Shown here one piece after another: positions 17,975-27,021 of a stretch of DNA of 64,000 nucleotides; the first letter of the stretch is position 1; the number at the start of each line of letters is the position of its first letter. Under the pieces are notes generated by a model. That model searched no databases. It had not been told where the DNA came from and was given only the letters and a program-made list of their open reading frames with translations. The stretch is from positions 179,501-243,500 of the forward strand of contig NZ_CP087176.1 of NCBI RefSeq assembly GCF_024748695.1, given 5' to 3'. The position numbers and the translations under genes are program-made. The stretch comes from Pseudomonas sp. B21-040. GTDB lineage: Bacteria; Pseudomonadota; Gammaproteobacteria; Pseudomonadales; Pseudomonadaceae.

Positions 17975-18919
17975 ATGAGTTTTGAAGCCTTCGGTCAGCC
18001 GCTGCTGACCTTCCCCGATGCAGAAAAAAGTCCCCTGAGCATCCGCGCCAAAGCGCTGGTGTTCGTCGATCCGCGTTCGCGGCAATTGCGCCAGGAACTG
18101 GAAGCGCTGGCCCCGCGTTCGATCTCGGTATTGATCCGCGGTGAAACCGGCACCGGCAAGGAATTGCTGGCGCGTCATATCCATCGCGCCAGTGATCGCG
18201 GCGGCTTGTTCGTGTCGGTCAATTGCGGCGCGATCAGCCCGACTTACGCCGATGCCGAATTGTTCGGCTATGCCGCCGGCAGCTTCAGCGGTTCGGCCAG
18301 CAGCCGCGCCGGGTGGTTCGGCTCGGCCAATGGCGGCACGCTCTATCTGGATGAAATCGGCGATTTGCCGCTGCCGATTCAGATCAAATTGTTGTCCGCA
18401 CTTGAGAACCACGAAGTCATCCGCGTCGGCGCACATCAACCGAGCCCGGTGGACGTGCGCCTGGTCGCCGCGACCAGCATAGATCTGGCCCAGGCCGTAG
18501 CCGCCGGGAAATTCCACGAGCGGCTTTATCACTACCTCAGCGAAGGTCATCTGGAGCTGCCGGCATTGCGTGACCGCGTGGGCGATATTCTGCCGCTGGC
18601 CGAGTATTTCCTCGGCATCTACAGCCAGCGCCTCGATCTGCCGGTGCCGTTGATCAGTGAAACCGCGCAGCGTGTGCTGGAGCGGCACAGTTGGCCGGGA
18701 AATACCCGAGAGCTGGAAAACATCATTCACTTTGCATTGTTGGTGAGCACCGGCGACGAGATTTTGCCGGAGCATTTGAATTTGCCGGAAGCGCCAGAAT
18801 CGCTGGCGCAGATCGAACAGCAAGCGGCTCAACTGATTGAAAACGGCAGCGCAGCCGAGCGTTCCGCGCTTAAGCGTTTGCTGGAAAGCCTGACGCAGAC
18901 GCTGCACGGATCTGTATGA
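17975..18919 (+). CDS. Sigma-54-dependent activator, AAA+ domain only, altered GAFTGA loop
   Basis: A 314-residue bacterial enhancer-binding-type protein. Walker A GETGTGKE (56-63), Walker B LYLDEIGD (123-130), sensor RLVAATS and SWPGNTRELEN are intact. The loop that touches sigma-54, normally GAFTGA, reads GSFSGS (102-107). There is no N-terminal sensor domain beyond about 45 residues and no Fis-type helix-turn-helix at the C-terminus, which ends KRLLESLTQTLHGSV. It may act without specific DNA binding or be impaired in sigma-54 remodelling. Sulfur-related activators of Pseudomonas (SfnR type) are its nearest functional neighbours by context. Confidence 0.8.
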   Translation: MSFEAFGQPLLTFPDAEKSPLSIRAKALVFVDPRSRQLRQELEALAPRSISVLIRGETGTGKELLARHIHRASDRGGLFVSVNCGAISPTYADAELFGYAAGSFSGSASSRAGWFGSANGGTLYLDEIGDLPLPIQIKLLSALENHEVIRVGAHQPSPVDVRLVAATSIDLAQAVAAGKFHERLYHYLSEGHLELPALRDRVGDILPLAEYFLGIYSQRLDLPVPLISETAQRVLERHSWPGNTRELENIIHFALLVSTGDEILPEHLNLPEAPESLAQIEQQAAQLIENGSAAERSALKRLLESLTQTLHGSV

Positions 18920-19066
18920 GCAAAATGGAATATGAAAGTGAATAAAAGATATTATTCGGGAATAAAAAATCCCGGTATTGTCCGCGTCACGCCAGCGATA
19001 GCACTTCACTGGCACTTGTATTTAGCCGTCGTCGATGACGACCGTGATTTTCGATAAGGACACTGC

Positions 19067-19864
19067 ATGAAAAAGGTTCTGTTGTTCACCGCTCTGGCGG
19101 CTGCCCTGACTGCGGGCCTGGCCCAGGCTGGCGAGAAACTGGTAGTTGCGGCTACCCCGGTTCCACACGCCGAGATTCTGGAGCTGATCAAGCCAACCCT
19201 CGCCAAAGAAGGCGTGGACCTGGAAATCAAAGTCTTCACCGACTACGTTCAGCCGAACGTACAGGTTGGCGAAAAGCGCCTGGATGCCAACTACTTCCAG
19301 ACTCTGCCATACCTCAATAGCTTCAACGAAGGTAAGTACAAGGACGACAAAGCCAAGTACCTGGTGACCGTGCAAGGTGTTCACGTTGAACCGTTCGGTG
19401 GCTACTCGAAGAAATACAAAACCCTGGCCGAACTGCCAGACGGTGCGACCATTGCCATCCCGAACGAAGGCAGCAACAGCGGCCGTGCGCTGATCCTGCT
19501 GCAGAAGGCTGGCCTGATCGAGTTGAAAGACCCGAAGAACGCCCTGGCGACCCCGAAAGACATCGCCAAGAACCCGCACAACTTCAAGTTCAAGGAACTG
19601 GAATCGGCCATGCTCCCGCGTGTGCTGGATCAGGTTGATCTGGACATGATCAACACCAACTACGCGCTGGAAGCCAAGTTGAACCCGACCAAGGATGCAC
19701 TGGTGATCGAAGGCGCCGATTCGCCTTACGTGAACTTCCTGGTTGCCCGTGAGGACAACAAGAACAGCGATGCCATCCAGAAACTGGCCAAGGCCCTGAC
19801 CAGCCCTGAAGTGAAAGCCTTCATCGAGAAGAAGTACAGCGGCGCCGTTCTGCCAGCGTTCTGA
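19067..19864 (+). CDS. MetQ/NlpA-family periplasmic binding protein (orphan)
   Basis: A 265-residue MetQ-family protein. The signal peptide ends LAQAG with no lipobox cysteine, so it should be soluble in the periplasm. Family marks: VAATPVPHAEILE, KVFTDYVQPN, LDANYFQTLPYL, IPNEGSNSGRALILL. The usual ligand is methionine or a similar sulfur compound. No cognate metN/metI stands beside it; the nearest ABC genes downstream are of another family with their own binding protein. A second MetQ with full partners lies at 33560. Confidence 0.88.
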   Translation: MKKVLLFTALAAALTAGLAQAGEKLVVAATPVPHAEILELIKPTLAKEGVDLEIKVFTDYVQPNVQVGEKRLDANYFQTLPYLNSFNEGKYKDDKAKYLVTVQGVHVEPFGGYSKKYKTLAELPDGATIAIPNEGSNSGRALILLQKAGLIELKDPKNALATPKDIAKNPHNFKFKELESAMLPRVLDQVDLDMINTNYALEAKLNPTKDALVIEGADSPYVNFLVAREDNKNSDAIQKLAKALTSPEVKAFIEKKYSGAVLPAF

Positions 19865-19922
19865 TTCGCGACGTAAACCCTTTCAAGGTTTCAAACGCCG
19901 ACGGCTGATGCAGCGTCGGCGT

Positions 19923-20024
19923 GATCGTTCCCACGCTCCGCGTGGGAATGCCTCTAGGGACGCTCTGCGTCCAGTGACGCGGAGCGTCACGGGCTACATT
20001 CCCACGCAGAGCGTGGGAACGATC
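19923..20024. repeat. Long REP-type palindrome, family A
   Basis: GATCGTTCCCACGCTCCGCG at the left, the inverted GAGCGTGGGAACGATC at the right, and an inner GGGACGCTCTGCGTC / GACGCGGAGCGTC palindrome. About 102 bases in all. Confidence 0.9.
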
Positions 20025-20048
20025 AACAACTGCCCACCTCTCGATCGT

Positions 20049-20144
20049 TCAGGCCACCCCGGCCTTCAACGCCCTGCGCAACGCTACCAATAACTTCACG
20101 ATGTCCTGCGGATCCAGTCGCTGCGGCACTTTTACGTCAGCCAT
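20049..20144 (-). CDS. Possible 31-residue small protein
   Basis: An open frame of 31 codons, MADVKVPQRLDPQDIVKLLV then ALRRALKAGVA, has AGGAAGAG five bases before its ATG. The second half could form an amphipathic helix. It is opposite in direction to its neighbours and sits in a non-coding gap. No family is recognised. Support is the ribosome-binding site and a sensible composition only. Confidence 0.4.
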   Translation of the reverse strand: MADVKVPQRLDPQDIVKLLVALRRALKAGVA

Positions 20145-20424
20145 TTTCTCTTCCTTGTGATGGTTCGGCCGGGGGAGTCTGGCCAAAAGCTGTACGTCCT
20201 TGGAGGGGCAATGTGAAAAAAAGATCCCTCCTACAGTGCAAAGGAAAATAGTCGTCTTCCGTTGCCACAGCAAATCCGCAGATAGTTTTTTGCGTGATAT
20301 CAATATGCTTTATCGGTATTTAAATTATGGTTTTTATACCTTTAAAGTCGATATCCGCCGGGCAGTTATCCCCTGCCCATGGAGTGCATCACCGTCGCTT
20401 ACCGAGCGGCGTACAGGACGTTCA

Positions 20425-21090
20425 ATGACTTTCGATTACGCGTTTATCCTCAGCACCCTGCCGGCGTTTCTCAAGGCCGTGGGCGTGACGCTGCAGGTCG
20501 GCTTTATTGCCATCGGTACTTCGCTGTTGGTGGCGTTGGTCAACGCGACCATTCTGGTGTTCCGCACGCCTTACTTGCAGCGCCTCGTCGGCCTGTATGT
20601 CGAGCTTGCCCGCAACACGCCGCTGCTGATCCAACTGTTCTTCGTCTACTTTGCCTTGCCGGCGCTGGGCATCAAGGTGTCGGGCTTTGCCGCGGCGATC
20701 ATCACCATGACCTTCCTTGGCGGTGCGTACCTCACCGAAGTGCTGCGCGCCGGCGTGGATGCCGTGCCCCAGGCGCAACTCGAATCCGGCCGATCCATCG
20801 GCCTGTCCCAAGGGCAATTGCTGCGCTATGTGATCCTGCCGCAAGCCGGAATCCTCAGCCTGCCGTCGCTGTTCGCCAATTTCATTTTCCTGCTCAAGGA
20901 AACCACCGTGGTCTCGGCGGTGGCCGTGCCAGAGATTCTCTACACCACCAAAAGCTACATCGCGCTGTATTACAAAACCTACGAAATGCTCACCGTGCTG
21001 ACGCTGATTTGCGTGTTGCTGTTTCTGCCGCTGTCGCTGTTGCTCAGCCGTCTGGAAAGGAGGCTCCAGCATGGCCAGTTCGGGTCTTGA
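20425..21090 (+). CDS. Polar amino-acid ABC transporter permease
   Basis: A 221-residue HisM-type permease with about five hydrophobic segments. The substrate-path motif ELARNTPLLIQLFFVYF and the EAA-like loop ESGRSIGLSQGQLLRYVILP are plain. The start at 20425 (MTFDYAFIL) has an AGGACG site; the upstream extension in the same frame is AT-rich non-coding sequence. Its stop overlaps the next permease by 20 bases. Confidence 0.9.
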   Translation: MTFDYAFILSTLPAFLKAVGVTLQVGFIAIGTSLLVALVNATILVFRTPYLQRLVGLYVELARNTPLLIQLFFVYFALPALGIKVSGFAAAIITMTFLGGAYLTEVLRAGVDAVPQAQLESGRSIGLSQGQLLRYVILPQAGILSLPSLFANFIFLLKETTVVSAVAVPEILYTTKSYIALYYKTYEMLTVLTLICVLLFLPLSLLLSRLERRLQHGQFGS

Positions 21091-21730
21091 GTTGCTCTGG
21101 GTGTCGTTGCCGCAACTGGGCAAGGGCGCGGCGCAAACCTTGTCGATTTCCTTCCTGAGCATCGCCATCAGCACCGTCGGCGGCGTGCTCTATGGCGTGT
21201 TGCGTACGCTGAATTCGACATGGCTGAACGCGATCCTGCGGGTGTACCTGGAATTGTTCCGGGCGATCCCGGTGCTGGTCTGGCTGTATTTGCTGTTCTT
21301 TGGCTTGCCGATTTTCTTCGGCTTGAGCATTCCGAGCTTCTGGTGCGCGGTGTTGGTGTTGTCGTTGTGGGGCGCCAGTGAAGTCGGCGAAGTGGTGCGC
21401 GGCGCGTTGCATTCATTGCCACGCGGGCAGCGTGAAGCCGGGTTGTCGATTGGCTTGAACGGCGTGCAACTCTACGGCTACGTGCTGCTGCCGCAAGCGT
21501 TGAAACGCATGACACCGCCGACCATCAACGTCTACACGCGCATCATCAAAACCAGCTCCCTGGCGGTGCTGATCGGTGTGGTGGATGTGATCAAGGTCGG
21601 CCAGCAGATCATCGAACGCACTTACGAATCGGTGCTGATCTACGGCGCACTTTTCCTGTTTTTCTTTTTCATCTGCTACCCGCTCTCGGCCGCCTCGCGC
21701 GTGCTGGAGCGGCGCTGGACGCAAGCATGA
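21071..21730 (+). CDS. Polar amino-acid ABC transporter permease, second subunit
   Basis: A 219-residue permease of the same family (ELFRAIPVLVWLYLLFFGLP; REAGLSIGLNGVQLYGYVLLP). It starts inside the end of the first permease and overlaps the ATPase start by four bases, so translation is coupled. The two subunits form a heterodimeric channel. Confidence 0.9.
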   Translation: MASSGLELLWVSLPQLGKGAAQTLSISFLSIAISTVGGVLYGVLRTLNSTWLNAILRVYLELFRAIPVLVWLYLLFFGLPIFFGLSIPSFWCAVLVLSLWGASEVGEVVRGALHSLPRGQREAGLSIGLNGVQLYGYVLLPQALKRMTPPTINVYTRIIKTSSLAVLIGVVDVIKVGQQIIERTYESVLIYGALFLFFFFICYPLSAASRVLERRWTQA

Positions 21731-22509
21731 ACGCACTGATCGAGTTCAAGGGTTTCAACAAGTTCTTCGGCGCACAGCAGGTGCTCAATGGCATCGACTT
21801 ACAGGTTAAGGCGGGCGAAGTCATCGTCATCCTGGGCCCCAGCGGTTGTGGCAAAAGTACCCTGCTGCGCTGTCTCAACGGACTGGAGGTCGCGCACAGT
21901 GGCAGCCTGCAACTGGCCGGCCGCGAACTGCTGGGCAAGGGCACCGACTGGCGCGAAGTACGCCAACAGATCGGCATGGTGTTCCAGAGCTATCACTTGT
22001 TCCCGCACATGAGCGTGCTCGACAACCTGTTGCTCGGCCCGCTGAAAGTGCAGAAGCGCGACCGCCGTGAGGCCCGTGACCAGGCCGAAGCCTTGCTGGC
22101 GCGCGTGGGCCTGGCGGACAAGCGCGACGCATTCCCGCGTCAGCTCTCCGGTGGCCAGCAGCAACGCATCGCCATCCTCCGTTCGCTGTGCATGAACCCT
22201 CAGGTCATGCTCTTCGACGAAGTCACCGCCGCCCTCGACCCGGAAATGGTCAAGGAGGTTCTGGACGTCATTCAAGGCCTGGCCCGCGAAGGCATGACGC
22301 TGTTGATCGTCACCCACGAAATGGCCTTCGCCCGCGCTGTGGCGGACCGCATCGTGTTCATGGATGCCGGGCGAATCCTTGAGCAAAACCCTCCCGAGAT
22401 TTTCTTTACGAACCCGCAAACCGCACGAGCGCAGCAGTTCCTGGAGAAGTTCTCCTACGTCGCCGCACTACCCAAAACGACTCAAACAAAGGAACTGGAA
22501 CTGCTATGA
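21727..22509 (+). CDS. Polar amino-acid ABC transporter ATPase
   Basis: A 260-residue GlnQ/HisP-type ATPase: Walker A GPSGCGKST, signature [15 protein letters not shown], Walker B VMLFDEVTAALDPE, switch VTHEMAFARAVADR. DEVTAALD replaces the more common DEPTSALD. Its start and end both overlap neighbours with ATGA. Confidence 0.93.
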   Translation: MNALIEFKGFNKFFGAQQVLNGIDLQVKAGEVIVILGPSGCGKSTLLRCLNGLEVAHSGSLQLAGRELLGKGTDWREVRQQIGMVFQSYHLFPHMSVLDNLLLGPLKVQKRDRREARDQAEALLARVGLADKRDAFPRQLSGGQQQRIAILRSLCMNPQVMLFDEVTAALDPEMVKEVLDVIQGLAREGMTLLIVTHEMAFARAVADRIVFMDAGRILEQNPPEIFFTNPQTARAQQFLEKFSYVAALPKTTQTKELELL

Positions 22510-23372
22510 AAACTGCCAAGACTTCACGCTTGCTACTGTCATTGTTCGGCCTCGCGTTACTGGCCGGTTGCAACAAATCCGAGGAGCCCGCCAAGCCGGT
22601 CGCCACCAGTGGCAGTTACCTGGAAAAAATCAAAGCCCGGGACAAACTGATCGTTGGCGTCTTCACCGATAAGCCGCCGTTCGGTTTCGTCAATGAGGCC
22701 GGGCGCTACGTGGGTTTCGATACGGACATCGGTCGTCAATTCGCCAAGGATTTGTTGGGCGATGAAAACAAAGTCGAGTTCGTCGCGGTGGAGCCGGCCA
22801 GCCGGATTCCGTTTCTGCAAAGTGACAAGGTCGATCTGATCCTGGCCAACATGACCGTCACCCCGGAGCGCAAGGAAGCAGTGGAATTCACCAACCCGAA
22901 CCTGAAAGTCGCGGTACAGGCTTTGGTGCCACAAGCCAGCACGGTGAAAAACCTCGATGACCTGGCGACGCGCACCACCATCGTCACCACCGGTACGACG
23001 GCGGACATCTGGCTGACCAAGAATCACCCGGACTGGAAACTGCTGAAGTTCGAGAAGAACTCCGAATCCCTGCAAGCCCTGGCCAATGGTCGCGGTGATG
23101 CCTATGCGCAGGACAATCTGGTGCTGTTCAGCTGGGCCAAGCAAAACCCTGGCTACCGCGTATTGACCCAGACACTGGGCGCTGAGGCACCGATCGCGCC
23201 AGCGGTGAAGAAGGGCAATATCGAGCTGCGAGACTGGGTGAATACCGAGTTGGTGAAACTGGGTGAGGAGAAGTATTTGCTCAAGCTGTACGACCAGTAC
23301 GTGCGCAAGGAACTGAGCGATGACACCAAGCCTGAGAGTGTGATTGTCGAGGGCGGGAAGTGGCAGGGCTGA
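22506..23372 (+). CDS. Polar amino-acid ABC transporter binding lipoprotein
   Basis: A 288-residue SBP_bac_3 protein with a lipoprotein signal (LALLAGC, lipidated Cys22). Motifs GVFTDKPPFGFVNEAGRYVGFDTDI and VTPERKEAVEFTNP are typical of amino-acid binders. Lipid-anchored binding proteins are less usual in Gram-negatives for this family. The ligand is unknown; the nearby sulfur genes make cystine or a sulfur amino acid possible, but this is only context. Confidence 0.9.
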   Translation: MKTAKTSRLLLSLFGLALLAGCNKSEEPAKPVATSGSYLEKIKARDKLIVGVFTDKPPFGFVNEAGRYVGFDTDIGRQFAKDLLGDENKVEFVAVEPASRIPFLQSDKVDLILANMTVTPERKEAVEFTNPNLKVAVQALVPQASTVKNLDDLATRTTIVTTGTTADIWLTKNHPDWKLLKFEKNSESLQALANGRGDAYAQDNLVLFSWAKQNPGYRVLTQTLGAEAPIAPAVKKGNIELRDWVNTELVKLGEEKYLLKLYDQYVRKELSDDTKPESVIVEGGKWQG

Positions 23373-23396
23373 TGATCGTTTCTACGCAGGAGCACT

Positions 23397-23427
23397 GATC
23401 GTTCCCACGCAGAGCGTGGGAACGATC
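23397..23427. repeat. Single REP palindrome, family A core
   Basis: A 31-base near-perfect palindrome GATCGTTCCCACGC / GCGTGGGAACGATC: the outer part of the family A element without its inner module. Confidence 0.85.
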
Positions 23428-23469
23428 AAGCGGGAGCGAGCTCCCACGCCGCAGGGCGGGGGGGCAGCC

Positions 23470-24666
23470 TCAATCCGGCCAGTTCCACGCCGGCTCATCG
23501 AGCATTCGCTGGCCGACAATGCCGGTCTGGCCGAGGTTTTTCTCCAGCACGATGCAATTGCATTCCGGGTCTTCCTGCAACGCTGAAATCAACCGCCGCG
23601 CATGAGACACCACCCACACCTGGCACTGCTCCGAGGCCCGGATAATCAAACGTGCCAAGGCCGGCAACAGATCCGGATGCAGACTGGTTTCCGGCTCGTT
23701 CAGCACCATCAACGTGGGTGGGCGTGGCGTCAGCAGCGCGGCGACGAGCAGCAAATAACGCAGCGTCCCGTCCGACAATTCGGCGGCCGATAACGGCCGC
23801 AACAACCCTTCCTGATAAAACTCGATGGAAAACCGTCCGCCTTGCAACGGCGCGATGTGCAGTCTCGCACCGGGAAAGGCGTCGCTGATCGCGGTTCGCA
23901 GCGCCTCGGGGTCGCCGATTTCAATGATGGTCTGCAAGGCGGCCGCCAGGTCGCGCCCGTCGTGGTGCAACACGGGCGTGCGGGTGCCGAGTTGCGGTTG
24001 ACGCACGGGCGCGTCGGCGTCACTGCGAAAGTGATCGTAGAAGCGCCAGCGACGGATGAACTCGCGTAATTCCAGGACCTCCGGCGAAGAACGCAAGCTG
24101 CCGACCTGATCGAACAGGCTGTCGAAATTCGGCGTGTGTTGGGCCAGCACGTCCCAGCTGCGATTGGCTCTGGCGCGGATCATCGGGCCGTTGCGATCCA
24201 CCAGCAGGCTGGCCGGCCGATAGATTGGCCCGGCCCAGACGCATTCACGCTTGATTTGCGGGTCCAGGCTGAATCGCGACGGAATAGGCAGAGGGTGTTC
24301 GGGCAGCATGAAGTGGCCGTTGGAATCGGGCAGCCCGAGGCTGATCGAATAGCTGAAATCCTCACCGGCAAACCCCAGACGCAGTCGTTTGACGCCTTGT
24401 CTCACCGTTGCCTCGACCGGGACTTCACCATTGCGCATGCGTCGGGTGATGTTTTCCGGCCCGGCCCAGAAGGTCGAGTCCAGCCCACCCTCACGGGCCA
24501 GCGCATTGACCACGCCACCCTGAGCGGTTTCCGCCAGCAGGCGCAGTGCGCGGTATAGATTGGATTTACCGCTGCCATTCGGACCGGTAATCAGGTTCAA
24601 GCGGCCCAGTGGGATGACCAATTTATTGATCGAGCGGTAATTGGCCACCGCGAGGGTGTTGAGCAT
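23470..24666 (-). CDS. AAA family ATPase (AAA_21, RecF/OLD-like)
   Basis: A 398-residue ABC-type head ATPase without coiled coil. Walker A GPNGSGKSN at residues 29-37, a signature-like LSDGTLRYLLLVAALL, Walker B LMVLNEPETSLHPDLL and a switch histidine in VWVVSHARRLI. No nuclease (TOPRIM) domain follows, unlike OLD proteins. Stand-alone AAA_21 ATPases occur in DNA repair and in some defence islands; nothing nearby supports a defence role. Monocistronic by spacing. Confidence 0.8.
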   Translation of the reverse strand: MLNTLAVANYRSINKLVIPLGRLNLITGPNGSGKSNLYRALRLLAETAQGGVVNALAREGGLDSTFWAGPENITRRMRNGEVPVEATVRQGVKRLRLGFAGEDFSYSISLGLPDSNGHFMLPEHPLPIPSRFSLDPQIKRECVWAGPIYRPASLLVDRNGPMIRARANRSWDVLAQHTPNFDSLFDQVGSLRSSPEVLELREFIRRWRFYDHFRSDADAPVRQPQLGTRTPVLHHDGRDLAAALQTIIEIGDPEALRTAISDAFPGARLHIAPLQGGRFSIEFYQEGLLRPLSAAELSDGTLRYLLLVAALLTPRPPTLMVLNEPETSLHPDLLPALARLIIRASEQCQVWVVSHARRLISALQEDPECNCIVLEKNLGQTGIVGQRMLDEPAWNWPD

Positions 24667-24844
24667 GTGCCGGTTCCTTGGGCGGGTTCAATAGGCGGGC
24701 ATTGTCGGGTGCGCGCAGGCGTCTATGGCAAGTGTTTTAGGGTAAATCATGACAACTTTTTTCTTCATAAGTCGGGCGTGCAAGGTCACGACATTGTTCT
24801 AAGCTCTCTGTCGTGTTGTTCATAAAAAAGGCCAAGGAGTTTGC

Positions 24845-25948
24845 ATGGCGGTTCCCGGATTGAAAGTCATCATGGCCTTGAGTGTCGCAATGCTGCTGAC
24901 GGCATGCGACGAGAAAAAACCGATTCAGGAGTACCTGCCAAGGGTATTCGTACAAGTGGTCAAACCGTCGGATTACGCGGCCTCGGTGACGCTGACGGGT
25001 GACATTCAGGCCCGTGTCCAGACCGAGCTGTCCTTCCGCGTCGGCGGCAAAATCATCCAGCGTACGGTGGATGTCGGTGATCGGGTGACCGCCAAGCAAG
25101 TGCTGGCGCGCCTCGATCCCAAGGACTTGCAGACCAATGTCGATTCGGCCCAGGCCCAAGTGGCCGCCCAACAGGCGCTGGTCAAGCAGAATGCGGCGGC
25201 GTTCGTGCGCCAGCAAAAACTCCTGCCCAAGGGCTACACCAGCCAGAGCGAATATGACTCGGCGCAGGCAGCGTTGCGCAGCAGTCAGAGCGCATTGAGC
25301 GCGGCCCAGGCGCAGCTGGCCAATGCCCGCGATCAACTGAGCTACACCGCACTGATCGCCGAAGCGCCCGGCATCATCACCGCACGTCAGGCTGAAGTCG
25401 GCCAGGTGGTGCAGGCGACAATGCCGGTTTTCAGCCTGGCTCGCGATGGCGATCGAGATGCGGTGTTCAATGTCTATGAATCGCTACTGGCCGAGAAGCC
25501 GACGGATCAAACCATTGTCCTCAGTCTGCTCGATAACCCCGAGATCAAAACCACCGGCACCGTGCGCGAAGTGACCCCGGCGGTGTCCGCCCAGTCCGGC
25601 ACCGTGCAGGTCAAGGTTGGCCTCGACAGCCTGCCCGCCGGGATGCAACTGGGTTCGGTGGTGAGCGCCACGGCCAGAGGTTCGGGCAAGTCTGCGATTG
25701 AGTTGCCATGGTCGGCCCTGACCAAAAACATCAGTGAGCCTGCTGTCTGGTTGGTCGACGACAAAGGCCAGGCCCAATTGCACTCGGTCACCGTTTTACG
25801 CTACCTGACCGGCAGGGTCATTATCAGTAAAGGCCTCAACGAGGGCGACAAAGTCATCATCGCCGGAGGGCAGTTGTTGCACCCGGGCATGGAAGTCGAG
25901 ATTGCCGAAAATACTTACAAGGATCTGAGTTGGGGAGCCAAGCCATGA
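24845..25948 (+). CDS. triA: RND efflux periplasmic adaptor, TriA-like
   Basis: A 367-residue membrane-fusion lipoprotein (lipobox LLTAC, Cys21). Lipoyl half-motifs flank a helical hairpin (SFRVGGKIIQRTVDVGDRV; then AEAPGIITARQAEVGQVV), followed by beta-barrel and membrane-proximal parts. AAGGAG precedes the ATG. Its stop overlaps the second adaptor by four bases. Two adaptors before one RND pump is the TriABC arrangement of P. aeruginosa, known for triclosan efflux; the symbol rests on that order and general similarity. Confidence 0.78.
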   Translation: MAVPGLKVIMALSVAMLLTACDEKKPIQEYLPRVFVQVVKPSDYAASVTLTGDIQARVQTELSFRVGGKIIQRTVDVGDRVTAKQVLARLDPKDLQTNVDSAQAQVAAQQALVKQNAAAFVRQQKLLPKGYTSQSEYDSAQAALRSSQSALSAAQAQLANARDQLSYTALIAEAPGIITARQAEVGQVVQATMPVFSLARDGDRDAVFNVYESLLAEKPTDQTIVLSLLDNPEIKTTGTVREVTPAVSAQSGTVQVKVGLDSLPAGMQLGSVVSATARGSGKSAIELPWSALTKNISEPAVWLVDDKGQAQLHSVTVLRYLTGRVIISKGLNEGDKVIIAGGQLLHPGMEVEIAENTYKDLSWGAKP

Positions 25949-27021
25949 AGCCTTTTTGGGCATTGCCCCTTGGATTGTCCCTTGGGCTGGTGCTGAGCGC
26001 CTGTTCCAAAAACGAACCGCCACCGCAGCCGGTACGTCCCGTGCTGTCCGTCAAGGTCAAGGCCTTGAACGAAGAGGATCTGGGCCGGTTTGCCGGCAGT
26101 ATCCAGGCGCGTTACGAAAGCAATACCGGTTTTCGGGTGGGCGGGCGCATCGCCAGTCGTAACGTCGATGTCGGGGCCGAGGTCGAGAAGGGCACATTGC
26201 TCGCGACCCTTGATCCTTCTGATCAGCAAAACCAGTTGCGTTCGGCTCAGGGCGACCTGGCGAAAATCTTCGCGCAATTGATCAATGCCAAAGCCAGTGC
26301 GTCGCGCCAGCAGGCCCTGTTTGATCGCGGAGTGGGTGCGCAAGCGCAGCTGGACGCCGCCCTGACCGATCTGAAAACCACCCAGGCCTCCCTCGATCAA
26401 GCTCAGGCGACGGTCAGCCAGAGCCAGGATCAACTCGGCTACACCGAGTTGCGCTCCGACCATAAAGCCGTGGTCACCGCATGGAACGCCGAGGCCGGCC
26501 AGGTAGTCTCCGCCGGCCAGCAAGTGGTGACCCTGGCGCAACCTGACATCAAGGAAGCGGTGATTGATCTGCCCGATACATTGGTCGATCAACTGCCCGA
26601 GGATGTGGTGTTTCAGGTCGCCGCCCAACTCGACCCGAACACCAACACCACCGCGATCATCCGCGAAATCGAACCCCAGGCGCAGAGTGCCACGCGCACC
26701 CGTCGTGCTCGCCTGACCCTCGCTGAAACGCCGGAAGGCTTTCGTTTGGGCACCGCGATCAGCGTCACCCTGAGTTCGGCGATCAAGCCGCGCATCGAAC
26801 TGCCTCTCACCTCGTTGCAGGAGGTCGACGGCAAACCCCGCATCTGGGTGATTGATACACAGAAAAAGACCGTGGCACCCAGGGACGTCAAGGTCATCAG
26901 CCGTACCGACAGCACCGTGGTGCTGGCCGGCGGCGTCAAGAACGGCGAGCGCGTCATCACGGCCGGCGTAAACAGCCTCAAACCGGGGCAACCAGTGAAA
27001 TTCGACGAGGACAGTCAATGA
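25945..27021 (+). CDS. triB: RND efflux periplasmic adaptor, TriB-like
   Basis: A 358-residue second adaptor, also a lipoprotein (LVLSAC, Cys20). Similar domain order: SNTGFRVGGRIASRNVDVGAEVEKG, hairpin, then TELRSDHKAVVTAWNAEAGQVVSAG. The start at 25945 overlaps the triA stop (ATGA), and its own stop overlaps the pump start the same way. In TriABC both adaptors are needed, probably alternating around the hexameric adaptor ring. Confidence 0.78.
   Translation: MKPFWALPLGLSLGLVLSACSKNEPPPQPVRPVLSVKVKALNEEDLGRFAGSIQARYESNTGFRVGGRIASRNVDVGAEVEKGTLLATLDPSDQQNQLRSAQGDLAKIFAQLINAKASASRQQALFDRGVGAQAQLDAALTDLKTTQASLDQAQATVSQSQDQLGYTELRSDHKAVVTAWNAEAGQVVSAGQQVVTLAQPDIKEAVIDLPDTLVDQLPEDVVFQVAAQLDPNTNTTAIIREIEPQAQSATRTRRARLTLAETPEGFRLGTAISVTLSSAIKPRIELPLTSLQEVDGKPRIWVIDTQKKTVAPRDVKVISRTDSTVVLAGGVKNGERVITAGVNSLKPGQPVKFDEDSQ

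Noticed and set aside
19000..19030. TGGCAC near 19012 as a sigma-54 promoter for the MetQ-like gene
   Set aside because: The -12 element (TTGC with correct spacing from the GC of -24) is absent.
23470..24666. AAA ATPase as part of a phage-defence system
   Set aside because: No nuclease, methylase or other defence gene is adjacent and the surroundings are core metabolic genes.
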